A DNA stretch of 25,472 nucleotides. It comes from a virus. Each line of letters begins with the position of its first letter. Position 1 is the first letter of the stretch. The notes beneath the pieces are model-generated. The model saw only the letters and a program-made list of their open reading frames with translations, searched no databases and was not told the origin of the DNA. The position numbers and the translations under genes were made by a program. The stretch is from IMG/VR virus record IMGVR_UViG_3300025168_000600, positions 1-25,472 of that record; one strand, given 5' to 3'. Positions 5,186 through 14,303 of this stretch are shown one piece after another.

Positions 5186-5925
5186 ATTTTAAATCTTCCT
5201 CTAATGCTATTTAAATGTTCTACTTCATTGAGCCATTCTTTGGCATACTCAGTCTCTCTATAATTGCTAAGCCAAGGTCCACCAAGGCTGTAATGAACAG
5301 CTTTAACCACGTTAGTATCTGGGCTGACACTAGGTACATAGTTCCAACTGTGAGGTAGAGCACCAATGTCAGAAGAATCCAACCAACCAAATTGATGGAG
5401 ATAAGAACCATCAGAGTGATTAGCTTGAGTCTTATCCATCCTTTTGTTTTTAGAATGCCCAAGATTCCAGAGAACCATTGACGACCATAGTTTTTTATTG
5501 TAGTTTTGTTGAACCATTCCATCCATCTTTATCCCTTCATCAGGATTATAATCATGCTTGACACACATGACTGCATAATCGTTATTAGCCATATCAAATA
5601 ACTCAGCAACGTCAGAACGAAAAAGAAAATCACAGTCAACAAACAATGCCCATCCTTCTGTCATTCCATTACGTCTACATATTTCAGGCACCAAGAACCT
5701 AGTGTGAGAGAACTCAGTAGAGAATGGTTTACCATCTGTGATATCTCTGTACTGTCCATCACCCTGTATATTCCAAGGCCTATCAAAGAGTCCTTGTCTT
5801 CGTAACTCTCTGTGTTCTAATTTAATTATATCTACGGGAGCAGAAGAGTGCCTCCTTATGGAATGCTTACACACTTCATAGGGCACATGCTCACGAGAAT
5901 CATATCCAATAAAGATTCGTAACAT
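5182..5925 (-). CDS. Glycosyltransferase, GT8-like
   Basis: Start is taken at 5925 (MLRIFIGYDSRE, 247 aa) because AAAGGA lies 7 nt upstream; an ATG five codons earlier at 5940 has no ribosome site. The N-terminus IFIGYDSREHVPYEVCKHSI, the FSHTRFLVP helix (residues 72-80), the DxD metal/nucleotide-sugar motif in GWALFVDCDF (Asp97, Asp99) and a late AVHYSLGGPW (His211) are those of GT-A-fold family-8-like transferases common in phages and polysaccharide loci. It should transfer a sugar from a nucleotide-sugar donor; donor and acceptor cannot be read. The 57-nt gap from the virion gene upstream and ATGA coupling downstream make it the first gene of a glycan-modification pair. Confidence 0.85.
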   Translation of the reverse strand: MLRIFIGYDSREHVPYEVCKHSIRRHSSAPVDIIKLEHRELRRQGLFDRPWNIQGDGQYRDITDGKPFSTEFSHTRFLVPEICRRNGMTEGWALFVDCDFLFRSDVAELFDMANNDYAVMCVKHDYNPDEGIKMDGMVQQNYNKKLWSSMVLWNLGHSKNKRMDKTQANHSDGSYLHQFGWLDSSDIGALPHSWNYVPSVSPDTNVVKAVHYSLGGPWLSNYRETEYAKEWLNEVEHLNSIRGRFKI

Positions 5926-5982
5926 GTTGTTTCCTTTCATGTACGTATTGTATTAGATATTAGGGAGGCTCACAAGGAAAAG

Positions 5983-8900
5983 TTATTTATACCAACTTTT
6001 TAATGCTTCGTTTCGCATTATTTCAGCATACCTTCCTTCAAATCCTTTAGGTGTAGCTGTTAAAATACTTGGGTCTGCTCTTCCAGTTTTAATTAGTACA
6101 AATTTCTGTGCTTTTTCCATTGCATTTTTAACTAATGTTCCATTTGGATCAAGCATGTTCTCTACATTTACTATCCCATCTGTAGTGCTATTTATAATGC
6201 TTTGGTCCCAGTCATTCATTCTTTCTATTTTTTTCAAAATCTCTGCATATATTCTGTCTGCCTTGTCACCATCTCCTTGATCGTATGCTATGTAATAATT
6301 AGAAAACATGTCAGCAAGTTGAGTACCAAGAGCCTTACTCTTTGCCTTACTCTTATTCATTAGATAATTTTTTTTCACTAATGCTTCTCTAGCTTCAACA
6401 ACATTAGTTGTACTAAAACCTAGAAGTTTTAAGGCTGTATCACGAACACTTCCGGGAGCAGTTAATGGATTACCGGACATTGTTTTTGCACCTTGTTCAT
6501 ACTGATCCCATGATTTAACTAGATTAGTAGTAAGACCAGAAGGAACCATAGCTAACCCAGCTTTAATTGGATTAAAATTAGGATCATTTGGATTTGTATA
6601 TTTTTTAATTCTACCTATATATCCTTCTAAGAATGAAGCAGCTGGACCACCAATAAGGACAGCAGGATTATCTCTGTTTCTTAAAAAATTAGAAAGCATA
6701 TTTAAAGATAGTCTATTAGTAAAGGATACACCTGTAGCAGTAGTTAAAGCTCCTTTAGTTATGACATCTACTATAGCTGGATCTACTTCAGCTTCATTTA
6801 AATAATTAACTACTTCCATTTTAACATCTGTCACAGGCATTCCTAATTTTTCTGATAGAAGTTTAATAGTTTCATTCACATCATCAGCATAAGGTTGACC
6901 CCATATACCACCCAATAACATTTGATAAGTAACCATACCAATAACCATAGATGCACCCATCTTACTATCTATAGTAGGAATAGGTACTCCAAGAATATCA
7001 TCTATAGTTCCTGAACTCATGCTTGTTCTTCCTACTTCTTTTACATCACCTGCAGATATACCCATTTTAATTATGTCAACACCAGAGTTACTCAACTGAA
7101 TAATTTCATCATCAGTCCAGAAAGTTTCTACAGTACCTAAAGCTTTTTCTCCACCATATCTTCCCATTATAGAATTACTATAAATTTCTATCATCATCTG
7201 TACAAAAGGTAAGAACTGTATAGGTACACCACCTGCTAATCTACTAATCATAGGTCTGTTGTATGCATCTAAACTAAACTGTGTCATGGTAGTAACAGAT
7301 TCAGCAGCATCTGTATACCCTTGTTCAGTATCTACAAGACTAGAGTTAGCTACTTCAGAAGCATTAAACTTATTTAAGTTATTGACCCCATTCTTTTTTG
7401 CTAATCTATATGTAGCCAAAGCAGCTGCTACTCTGTTTGTAATTTCTCCAGTAGCATACATAGTTGCCATGGCTTTACCAAATCCTAATCCTGCTTTAAG
7501 TATAGGATTAGCAAGCTTATTATTTTTATTAATACCTAATTTTTCTACAAAAAATTCTGCACTCACATCAGAGTTTTCAGATAAAGCTTCTGTGTTTATC
7601 TTACCAATAACTCCTTTATCTATTAGTTGAGATAACATTTGATATTCACCACGATCTCTTACTATATTTCTTCTTCTTAGTTTAGCATAAATTGTTTCAG
7701 CTTGTTCTTTTATATAAGGTTCATTACTATCTAATGAAGGAGCATACATACCTCTCTTATTAACTCCTACAGTAGCAGCAAATTTTGCAGCCTGATAGAA
7801 AGCTTTTGTTATTGCTGGTACAGCTGATGCTCCGTAGACAGAAGTTAATACTATTCCTGTCACACCACTTTGAAATAAGTTAACTAAGATAGAAGAAGGA
7901 TTGCCACCAAGAAATCCATAGAAAGCCACAGCTTTTAATTGTTGTGCCGAACTCTGAGGAGAAAAAGTAAAGTCTTTAAGTTTAGATGCTACCTCATAAA
8001 GATTACTTGTGCCGGGAAGCCTTCTTAATGGAGCTATACGAACAGCTGCTTTCTTTAAGATATCTAATTCATTTAAAATATTTTTTTCAGTTCTAATACG
8101 AGCAACATAACGTGCTACTTTAGATTGATAGATAGCATAAGCTTGGTCATGATAGCTTGCAAAATTTACTGGAGTTATATGTCCGGGTACTCCTGACCTT
8201 AAAGTAAAGTGTCCCTCTATCCCCCGTTTTTGTTTTTGTAATTTAATATTTTCTATTGCCTCTTTAAAATCTGCTCTGAAAGTTTCTGCTCCATCTTTTC
8301 CTTTTGCTTTTCTATTAGTTTCATCAGCTGATAGTATCATAGCTTCCATTACTTCGTGACCATTAAACTCGCCTTCACTAGCTACTTGTTTATTGTCAGC
8401 ATACTCATAACTATAACCTTCTGCTTTAGCATCTAAACTATCTTTCAAAGGAAAATCTTCAAAGAGTTGACTAGGTAAATTTTTCTCAGCCCATCCTATA
8501 GCATACGTCTGTCTATTACCTTTATAAAAAGGTATAACTATATCTGTTCTCCAAACAGTTTCTCTTACTCCTTTTTCATTTGTATATACTATTCTAAAGA
8601 TACCATCTCCTTGACGAACATTAGGAAAATAATTTGTTAAGCTTCTGTCTTGTGCATCTCTAATATACTCACCAAACTTTATCATCTCTTCAGATTTTGT
8701 TTGATCGGTTAATCCTTCTCCTCTAGATATAATAAGTTCACCTAAGTTTGGCACCTTATCTAAATCTACAATACCTTCTTTACTAGCTGACCACTCCTTT
8801 ACAATACTATCATACATAGGTACTTCACCGGGTACATCTAAGTATCTTACCATTGCTTCTAATCTTTCTAAGAAACTTTGTTGAAGTCCTCTTCTTAGCA

Positions 8901-11808
8901 TAGTAAAAGCTGCTACTGTTTCTTTATTATTTAAAGTTACTGGTTGACCCGGTGTAATATAATTTGGATTGCCTATTTCATTAAGATAACCTAATCTAAA
9001 ATCAACAGCCTGTTGACCTTTTAATATTCTTTTACCTATCTTAACTTCATAGTCTACTGGAAATAATATAGAAGCACTTTGACCATCTTCAGCAATTTTA
9101 AACTGTGCGTTAGGATCATCACCAAGTATATTAGCTACAGTTATAAATCTTTTAACTGTTCTATTATCTTCTTTACTTAAACTTCCTATACCTCGGTAGT
9201 AGTTATTGAAGTTAGATTGTATTGTTTTTTGTATCTCATTATATTTTACTAGGCCTTTAAACACAGGAGAAAAAGCTGGATAAATTTCAGCAATGTGATG
9301 CATAGAAGCCATGATATTATTATATATACCTACTCTAGCCATGTGACCACGTAAGCCTGAAGGACTATTGATATCAAAGTTAAGAACATCATTAGCTATT
9401 CTATCAGCTTTACTTTGATTAACAGTACCATCACTAGCTATACCACCAGCAAGTCTCATAGTGTCCGACATTAATTTCATATCTTTTATAAAATTATCTA
9501 CCTGTCTTTGATCACCATTCAATGCTTCTAAAAGCTCAGCTCTATTTTTTTCTAAAAGCATTGAACCACTAAAAAGTTTTTGATTAGTAGATTCATACTT
9601 AGGAACTGATTGTCCTCTTGACATTCTATCTAAGTCAGTCTCTAATTTTTTTATTTTTTTAACTTCTTTCTTAGTAAGAATAGGTTTCCCTGCTAATGCG
9701 TCTCTTCTTATTGCTACTGCTTCTTGACTTCCTTCTTGAGATTCTACAGGTGCTGTCTCTTCTTGTTTAATAACATTTCTAATTTGTTTTTTAACTTCAT
9801 CATCAAAGTATTTAATTGGTTTTTTATAAGGTTTAGAACGTAACTCTGGAATTACAGTTCCGTCTACAGATACTTCTATTACTTTTTGATTGTTTTTAAG
9901 TTGAACTTCTTTTATTTTATATGTTTTTCCATTATATGTAAATACAGTTTCGTCTTTTACAATGTCATATGCTAAATTATTTTTGTAAATATCTCTTACT
10001 ATGTTATTTATATCTGCATTTGATAGTAAAGGTTTATCTCCTTGAGTTCGTAAACGAAAAGCAACTTCACTTTCTTCAAAGAGTTTCTTAGGAGCTGGAT
10101 CTTTTTTACTTTGTGATTTCTCAGGAACCTTAACATTTTTACCAAACTTCAACTTGGCTGACTCTATAGGATTTACTACCCCTGAGTTTATTTCACTCTT
10201 AGATTGTGGACCTACTATAAATTGTCGTTGACCATTCTTTGTAGCAATTTCTTCTAGGGTTCCATTGTTCAGAAGAGTAGCTATAATTTTCTCTCCTCCT
10301 ACAGTATCTTCTGAAAAAATTGTTTCAATATCTTTGTTAGAGATAACTTCGTCTTGCCAAGTCTTCCAACCAAACAACTGATTAGTTCTTTGTGTAATTT
10401 TTGATAGTACAGTTGGATCTTTTAAGTCCTGATCTAAAGTATTTGGTAAATTGTTTTCTAATATTTCACCTGTTTCAGGATCAATCTTTCTTTCTGTATC
10501 AATATTAAATAAATCTAATTGACCATCATCAATTGCTTGTGCAAAAATTTCTTGTTCATTACGTTCAGGTTCAGGTGTAGGATCTGCGACACCATCTATG
10601 TCTACGAGTGGCTCTTTACCTAGTCCTACTTCTTCTGCGTTAAACATTTCTAGTTGAGGATCTTGTCCAGTTCTATCTATATCTATAGGTGCTGTAGGCC
10701 TTGACCCAAAGGCTCCACCTGCTGAACCAAAACCAGCACCAACAAAGAAACCTTGAGCAGTAGATTCTAATAATCTTTCTGCTCTTTCTTCTGCACTAAT
10801 TGGAACACCTGTTACATCAAGACCTGCATTCATAATTAATATTTCTTGTAGTCGCTCTGTAAATCCTTCTGAAGTTCCTTGAGTAATTCCAAGCATAGGT
10901 ATTCTACCAAGCCTAGTAGCTGCTACTTTATTAACAGCATTCAATGCAGTAGTTACTGTTCCTTGTGCTACATCTTTACCTGCTCCTTTAGTAAGAGCTT
11001 TTAAAAGAGGTTGAGTACCAAAACGACCAATACCTCCAAGAACAAGAGGAGCTAAAGCTATTGTATCAAGAGCTGCAGCTAGAGCACCAGTTGTAAAAAC
11101 AGTTGATGGATCACTTGCATTAGGATCTCGTTCTTTTACTTCGTCTTGTCCTTCTCCAGAAAGAAAAAGAAAACTAGGAAGGAATTGAAAAGCAGCTGCA
11201 CCAAGTGCTTTACTACGTTTAGGAGTTGTTATCTTCTTAGCTATGTATTTACCTATAGATCCCATACCTTTTTGAGCCAAGAATCTACCTGCTGAAGGAA
11301 CCCAAAACTTTGATGTAGCTGCACCGGCAATACCAGCTGGAATACCAGCAATTATATAAGGTAATACGTTAGCCATGCCCTGTTGTAAATAATCCCATGC
11401 ACCACGTTCATTACTACTGCTCAGACCAACACCTTTGATGTCTCCAAACTTCATGAGAGGAGGCATTGATGCATCCCATTCTTCTATTTCTTTTTGATTA
11501 GCTGCAATAATTTTTTTACCATAGTCTATTACACGAGGACTATCAAGAGCTTCACCAGTAACTTCAATAAATCTACCTGTTAATTTTTCAAGATTATCCC
11601 ATGACCTACCAAAGACTTGTCCTACAGGAGGTTGCCTAGGTTCTTGCTCTCCTGCTTCATAACCAATAGCTTGTTCACCAATAGGTTGACTAGGTAAATA
11701 TAATTCAGGGAAGTAAGATGATACAGCAGTATTCATCTCTTCATTAGTTGCATCAGTTGGAAATGCTAATGTCTTACCATTAGGTAGTGTAACATTTTTA
11801 TCAGACAT
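5983..11808 (-). CDS. Very large virion-associated protein, 1941 aa, probable internal/DNA-ejection protein
   Basis: The largest gene here. The N-terminus VTLPNGKTLAFPTDATNEEM resembles a short (LPDG-x-x-xFP-x-x-x-xDEEI) repeat-like module seen at the start of many large phage proteins. Hydrophobic Gly/Ala-rich segments occur at about residues 146-164, 201-217, 238-260 and 353-369, suggesting membrane contact. The middle is charged and low-complexity (about 400-720); the C-terminal 700 residues resemble large polyvalent-protein domains (LPD38/PLxRFG-type) of phage internal proteins, with further hydrophobic stretches. No lysozyme or transglycosylase motif is evident. By position and size it is comparable to the ejected gp16-class proteins of T7-like phages, but homology is not shown. 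AGGAG lies 6 nt before the start. Confidence 0.75.
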   Translation of the reverse strand: MSDKNVTLPNGKTLAFPTDATNEEMNTAVSSYFPELYLPSQPIGEQAIGYEAGEQEPRQPPVGQVFGRSWDNLEKLTGRFIEVTGEALDSPRVIDYGKKIIAANQKEIEEWDASMPPLMKFGDIKGVGLSSSNERGAWDYLQQGMANVLPYIIAGIPAGIAGAATSKFWVPSAGRFLAQKGMGSIGKYIAKKITTPKRSKALGAAAFQFLPSFLFLSGEGQDEVKERDPNASDPSTVFTTGALAAALDTIALAPLVLGGIGRFGTQPLLKALTKGAGKDVAQGTVTTALNAVNKVAATRLGRIPMLGITQGTSEGFTERLQEILIMNAGLDVTGVPISAEERAERLLESTAQGFFVGAGFGSAGGAFGSRPTAPIDIDRTGQDPQLEMFNAEEVGLGKEPLVDIDGVADPTPEPERNEQEIFAQAIDDGQLDLFNIDTERKIDPETGEILENNLPNTLDQDLKDPTVLSKITQRTNQLFGWKTWQDEVISNKDIETIFSEDTVGGEKIIATLLNNGTLEEIATKNGQRQFIVGPQSKSEINSGVVNPIESAKLKFGKNVKVPEKSQSKKDPAPKKLFEESEVAFRLRTQGDKPLLSNADINNIVRDIYKNNLAYDIVKDETVFTYNGKTYKIKEVQLKNNQKVIEVSVDGTVIPELRSKPYKKPIKYFDDEVKKQIRNVIKQEETAPVESQEGSQEAVAIRRDALAGKPILTKKEVKKIKKLETDLDRMSRGQSVPKYESTNQKLFSGSMLLEKNRAELLEALNGDQRQVDNFIKDMKLMSDTMRLAGGIASDGTVNQSKADRIANDVLNFDINSPSGLRGHMARVGIYNNIMASMHHIAEIYPAFSPVFKGLVKYNEIQKTIQSNFNNYYRGIGSLSKEDNRTVKRFITVANILGDDPNAQFKIAEDGQSASILFPVDYEVKIGKRILKGQQAVDFRLGYLNEIGNPNYITPGQPVTLNNKETVAAFTMLRRGLQQSFLERLEAMVRYLDVPGEVPMYDSIVKEWSASKEGIVDLDKVPNLGELIISRGEGLTDQTKSEEMIKFGEYIRDAQDRSLTNYFPNVRQGDGIFRIVYTNEKGVRETVWRTDIVIPFYKGNRQTYAIGWAEKNLPSQLFEDFPLKDSLDAKAEGYSYEYADNKQVASEGEFNGHEVMEAMILSADETNRKAKGKDGAETFRADFKEAIENIKLQKQKRGIEGHFTLRSGVPGHITPVNFASYHDQAYAIYQSKVARYVARIRTEKNILNELDILKKAAVRIAPLRRLPGTSNLYEVASKLKDFTFSPQSSAQQLKAVAFYGFLGGNPSSILVNLFQSGVTGIVLTSVYGASAVPAITKAFYQAAKFAATVGVNKRGMYAPSLDSNEPYIKEQAETIYAKLRRRNIVRDRGEYQMLSQLIDKGVIGKINTEALSENSDVSAEFFVEKLGINKNNKLANPILKAGLGFGKAMATMYATGEITNRVAAALATYRLAKKNGVNNLNKFNASEVANSSLVDTEQGYTDAAESVTTMTQFSLDAYNRPMISRLAGGVPIQFLPFVQMMIEIYSNSIMGRYGGEKALGTVETFWTDDEIIQLSNSGVDIIKMGISAGDVKEVGRTSMSSGTIDDILGVPIPTIDSKMGASMVIGMVTYQMLLGGIWGQPYADDVNETIKLLSEKLGMPVTDVKMEVVNYLNEAEVDPAIVDVITKGALTTATGVSFTNRLSLNMLSNFLRNRDNPAVLIGGPAASFLEGYIGRIKKYTNPNDPNFNPIKAGLAMVPSGLTTNLVKSWDQYEQGAKTMSGNPLTAPGSVRDTALKLLGFSTTNVVEAREALVKKNYLMNKSKAKSKALGTQLADMFSNYYIAYDQGDGDKADRIYAEILKKIERMNDWDQSIINSTTDGIVNVENMLDPNGTLVKNAMEKAQKFVLIKTGRADPSILTATPKGFEGRYAEIMRNEALKSWYK

Positions 11809-11816
11809 AAGAACTC

Positions 11817-13889
11817 CTACTCTTCTTTTAGTACTGCTCTTAGTGTATCACCTTCTCCTACAAAATCAAAGCTTCTTATTTTACCACCTTCTTTTTTCTT
11901 TACTATAAATTGTTCAAAGCCTTCTACAAATTCATCAGGCATACTAGAAAGATCAATCATACTTGCATCTATTTTTCCCCAAGGATTACCAGTAGTTAAG
12001 GCGGCATATATTTGAGCTTGTAGTTCAGGTTTATTTCCAGCCATGCTTCCTAGTCTTACTATATCCTCAGTTATTTTTTGTACTTCAGGATCACTCTTCT
12101 TATAACCTTGATCTTTCATGTTGGTCAAAGTAGTAGTAAGAAGAGTTAAAGATGCTGTAGAATCTAAGTTCTTTGAGATCTCAGATATTGTTTTAGCATT
12201 ATCAAGAGATGCTTTTCTTAAGCCAGCTCTTCGAGTAGTCTCATCACTTTCACCTTTAAGCTTACCAGCCATAGCTGCTGCTCCAGTATCAAACATTGCT
12301 CCAATAGCTTCATTTAAAGTTCCTGTCGCCATAATCTTAGAAGCATTTGCTAGAACTGGACCCCATGTTTGCATTCTAATTCTTGATGTAGCAGCATCAC
12401 TATCTACTTTATCGCTGGCTACTTCTAAACTCTTTATATATTTATTCATTAAGTTAGCATCAAAAGGAGAAGGATTAGGAGTAGGATCAATAGGAGCAGG
12501 AGTAGCAGTAGTATCTGTTACAACTTCTTCTTCCTCTATTTTATCATTTGCCCTCATCAAGAATTTATTATCATCTAGATTCGCCTGATATTTGTCATCT
12601 ATATTAAAGTATTTTGCTATATCCTCTTTTGTTTTACCATAATCTAAATCTAAATTTTGACCAAATAAACCTGCTATTGCTTCAAAAGGCAGAGATGCAA
12701 GATTATAAGCTCCTCCTACAATTCTATCTGGCATAGCACTAATTGCGTCTAACCCTTGATTAACTATAGAACCTTCATATCCCCCAGTAAATATATTATC
12801 ATCATCACCATCAGCATAATTAGTCTTACCCATTCTCACTTTATTACTAGGAGGAGTATACATACTTGCAAGACCACCTTGTTGTAACTTTTTAACTTGT
12901 CCACCGCTTGCACCAAAGAGACCAGCCATACCAGCCATGCCAGTAAGACCTGCACCAGCACCCAGTAGTTGACTGGACAATGGAGCAACAGCACTATAAG
13001 CTGTTTGATTACTAGAAGTGTTAGCAGGTAATGGAAACCCTCTAAGAATAGCAGAATAATCATTAAGAGTTTTCATTGGATAATTATATTCATCTTGGAA
13101 TTGTTGATACCCTAGATCAAGAGCACGTTGTTGTTGTGTCTGATCAGCAGCACCTACACCAGCAAGAGCTCCAAGTTCTTTCATTCTTTGTCCCGGAACT
13201 TGTGTTGCCATTTGTCCATACATACCAGCACCTTGTAATCCACGAGCATCTGCTTGACTCATAGCTTGTTGAGCTTGAGCAAAAGCTTGGTTCATTCCCT
13301 TGGCTTGTATGTCATCACTACGCATACCTTGATTACGCATTTGTTCTGCTTCAAGTATAGCTTGTCTTGAACCACCATAGCCACCAGCACCTACAGCACC
13401 AGCTCCTATTCTTTGACGTTCTTGTGCACCCATTCTACCGAGTTCACGTTGTTGTATATCAATGACATTTTGTGTATAAGGATTCATGTACTGTGCAGTT
13501 CTTGCGGCACTTGGTCCTGCAGTAGACCTATCAATTAAAGTTTCTTGTGCCTCAAAGTATGGAGTACTTGCACCTTGAGCATCACGAATACCTGTGAAAG
13601 CATTTTGTTGATCTTGATTAAATCCTGCAATACGTGGAGCATCATAAGCTTGATAACCTTGAGATGATCTTTGATCTTCTATACCTTTAGCCTTGCCAAA
13701 GATATCTTGTATAAATGGTTTTAGTTCATCAGGATATTGTGATGTTGTTTGTGTTGTAGTATGTGCAGGAGTAGGAGGAGGACCACCACCTTTACCAAAG
13801 GATATAACACCCATGTTTGAAAGATGTTCTTCTTCTTCTGTCCATGAATCAAATGGATTATCATTCCACATTCCTTGATTAATCATCAT
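11817..13889 (-). CDS. Virion structural protein, 690 aa, Gln/Gly/Ala-rich, internal-virion type
   Basis: Residues 134-150 read YMNPYTQNVIDIQQREL, a motif I know from structural proteins of many phages, followed by a Gly-rich patch (GAGAVGAGGYGGSRQA) and Gln/Ala-rich helices (QAFAQAQQAMSQADARGLQG). A hydrophobic Gly/Ala stretch lies near 315-335, followed by GGQVKKLQQGG; the C-terminus carries KKKEGGKIRSF. A Pro/Thr low-complexity linker is at 36-50. The start is the first of two ATGs at 13889 (MMINQ), with GGAG 7 nt upstream inside the preceding gene, which it overlaps by 11 nt. In context it is one of a set of proteins packed inside the capsid or ejected with DNA (inference). Confidence 0.78.
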   Translation of the reverse strand: MMINQGMWNDNPFDSWTEEEEHLSNMGVISFGKGGGPPPTPAHTTTQTTSQYPDELKPFIQDIFGKAKGIEDQRSSQGYQAYDAPRIAGFNQDQQNAFTGIRDAQGASTPYFEAQETLIDRSTAGPSAARTAQYMNPYTQNVIDIQQRELGRMGAQERQRIGAGAVGAGGYGGSRQAILEAEQMRNQGMRSDDIQAKGMNQAFAQAQQAMSQADARGLQGAGMYGQMATQVPGQRMKELGALAGVGAADQTQQQRALDLGYQQFQDEYNYPMKTLNDYSAILRGFPLPANTSSNQTAYSAVAPLSSQLLGAGAGLTGMAGMAGLFGASGGQVKKLQQGGLASMYTPPSNKVRMGKTNYADGDDDNIFTGGYEGSIVNQGLDAISAMPDRIVGGAYNLASLPFEAIAGLFGQNLDLDYGKTKEDIAKYFNIDDKYQANLDDNKFLMRANDKIEEEEVVTDTTATPAPIDPTPNPSPFDANLMNKYIKSLEVASDKVDSDAATSRIRMQTWGPVLANASKIMATGTLNEAIGAMFDTGAAAMAGKLKGESDETTRRAGLRKASLDNAKTISEISKNLDSTASLTLLTTTLTNMKDQGYKKSDPEVQKITEDIVRLGSMAGNKPELQAQIYAALTTGNPWGKIDASMIDLSSMPDEFVEGFEQFIVKKKEGGKIRSFDFVGEGDTLRAVLKEE

Positions 13890-14301
13890 GATGTTTCTCC
13901 ACTATTGTAAATCTTTTTTGCCATCCTATTTTTTTAACTTTTCTTTCCCATCCAGATCTTCCACAAGCTTCAAGGAAATCACAACCAGACTCTTTACTAA
14001 ACTTAACTAATACTCTATCCAATTCTTTTACCCAATCATCTAAGTTATCACCAGAAATAAAGTTAATTAATAACACAGTCTTTCTAGGATACTTCATAAA
14101 CTCTGTTATAGCTATGGCTTCTATCTCATCTTCTTCTTTATATATAACCCATAGATGATAATGATTAATAATAAGACTATGCAATACATCTGCAGTAATC
14201 ATTCTTCCATACGTATATGGTATTACTTTATCAACTAATGGTTCTATCTTATTCCAAATTGCAGTTATCTTATCAACAGGAACTAAACTTACTTTATACA
14301 T
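13879..14301 (-). CDS. GNAT-fold-like virion-associated protein, 140 aa
   Basis: The pattern LWVIYKEEDEIEAIAITEF, then a strand with VLLINFISGDNLDDWVKEL and a CDFLEACGRSGWERKVKKIGW ending follows the acetyltransferase-like fold of small phage proteins placed among internal-virion genes; the GR-x-GW-x-x-x-L/V-x-x-x-GW end is characteristic. T7 gp13 has a similar position and fold by my recollection. The canonical acetyl-CoA loop (Q/RxxGxG/A) is not evident, so enzymatic activity is doubtful and a structural or assembly role is likely. Start ATG at 14301 lies just after the preceding stop; its Shine-Dalgarno is weak (AGGT). Confidence 0.7.
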   Translation of the reverse strand: MYKVSLVPVDKITAIWNKIEPLVDKVIPYTYGRMITADVLHSLIINHYHLWVIYKEEDEIEAIAITEFMKYPRKTVLLINFISGDNLDDWVKELDRVLVKFSKESGCDFLEACGRSGWERKVKKIGWQKRFTIVEKHHDD

Positions 14302-14303
14302 AT

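Noticed and set aside
5220-5522. 100-codon leftward frame overlapping the glycosyltransferase in another frame
   Set aside because: Fully inside a recognisable glycosyltransferase; no Shine-Dalgarno and no conserved pattern.
5926-5940. Upstream ATG extending the glycosyltransferase by five codons
   Set aside because: No Shine-Dalgarno upstream, while the added codons themselves contain AAAGGA, the ribosome site for the ATG at 5925.
7259-7630. 123-codon + strand frame
   Set aside because: Antisense to the 1941-aa gene, no motif, composition explained by the complement of that gene.
12118-12588. 156-codon open frame on the + strand
   Set aside because: It lies antisense inside the 690-aa virion gene, whose motifs and ribosome site are convincing; the translated product is low-complexity hydrophobic without any recognisable motif.
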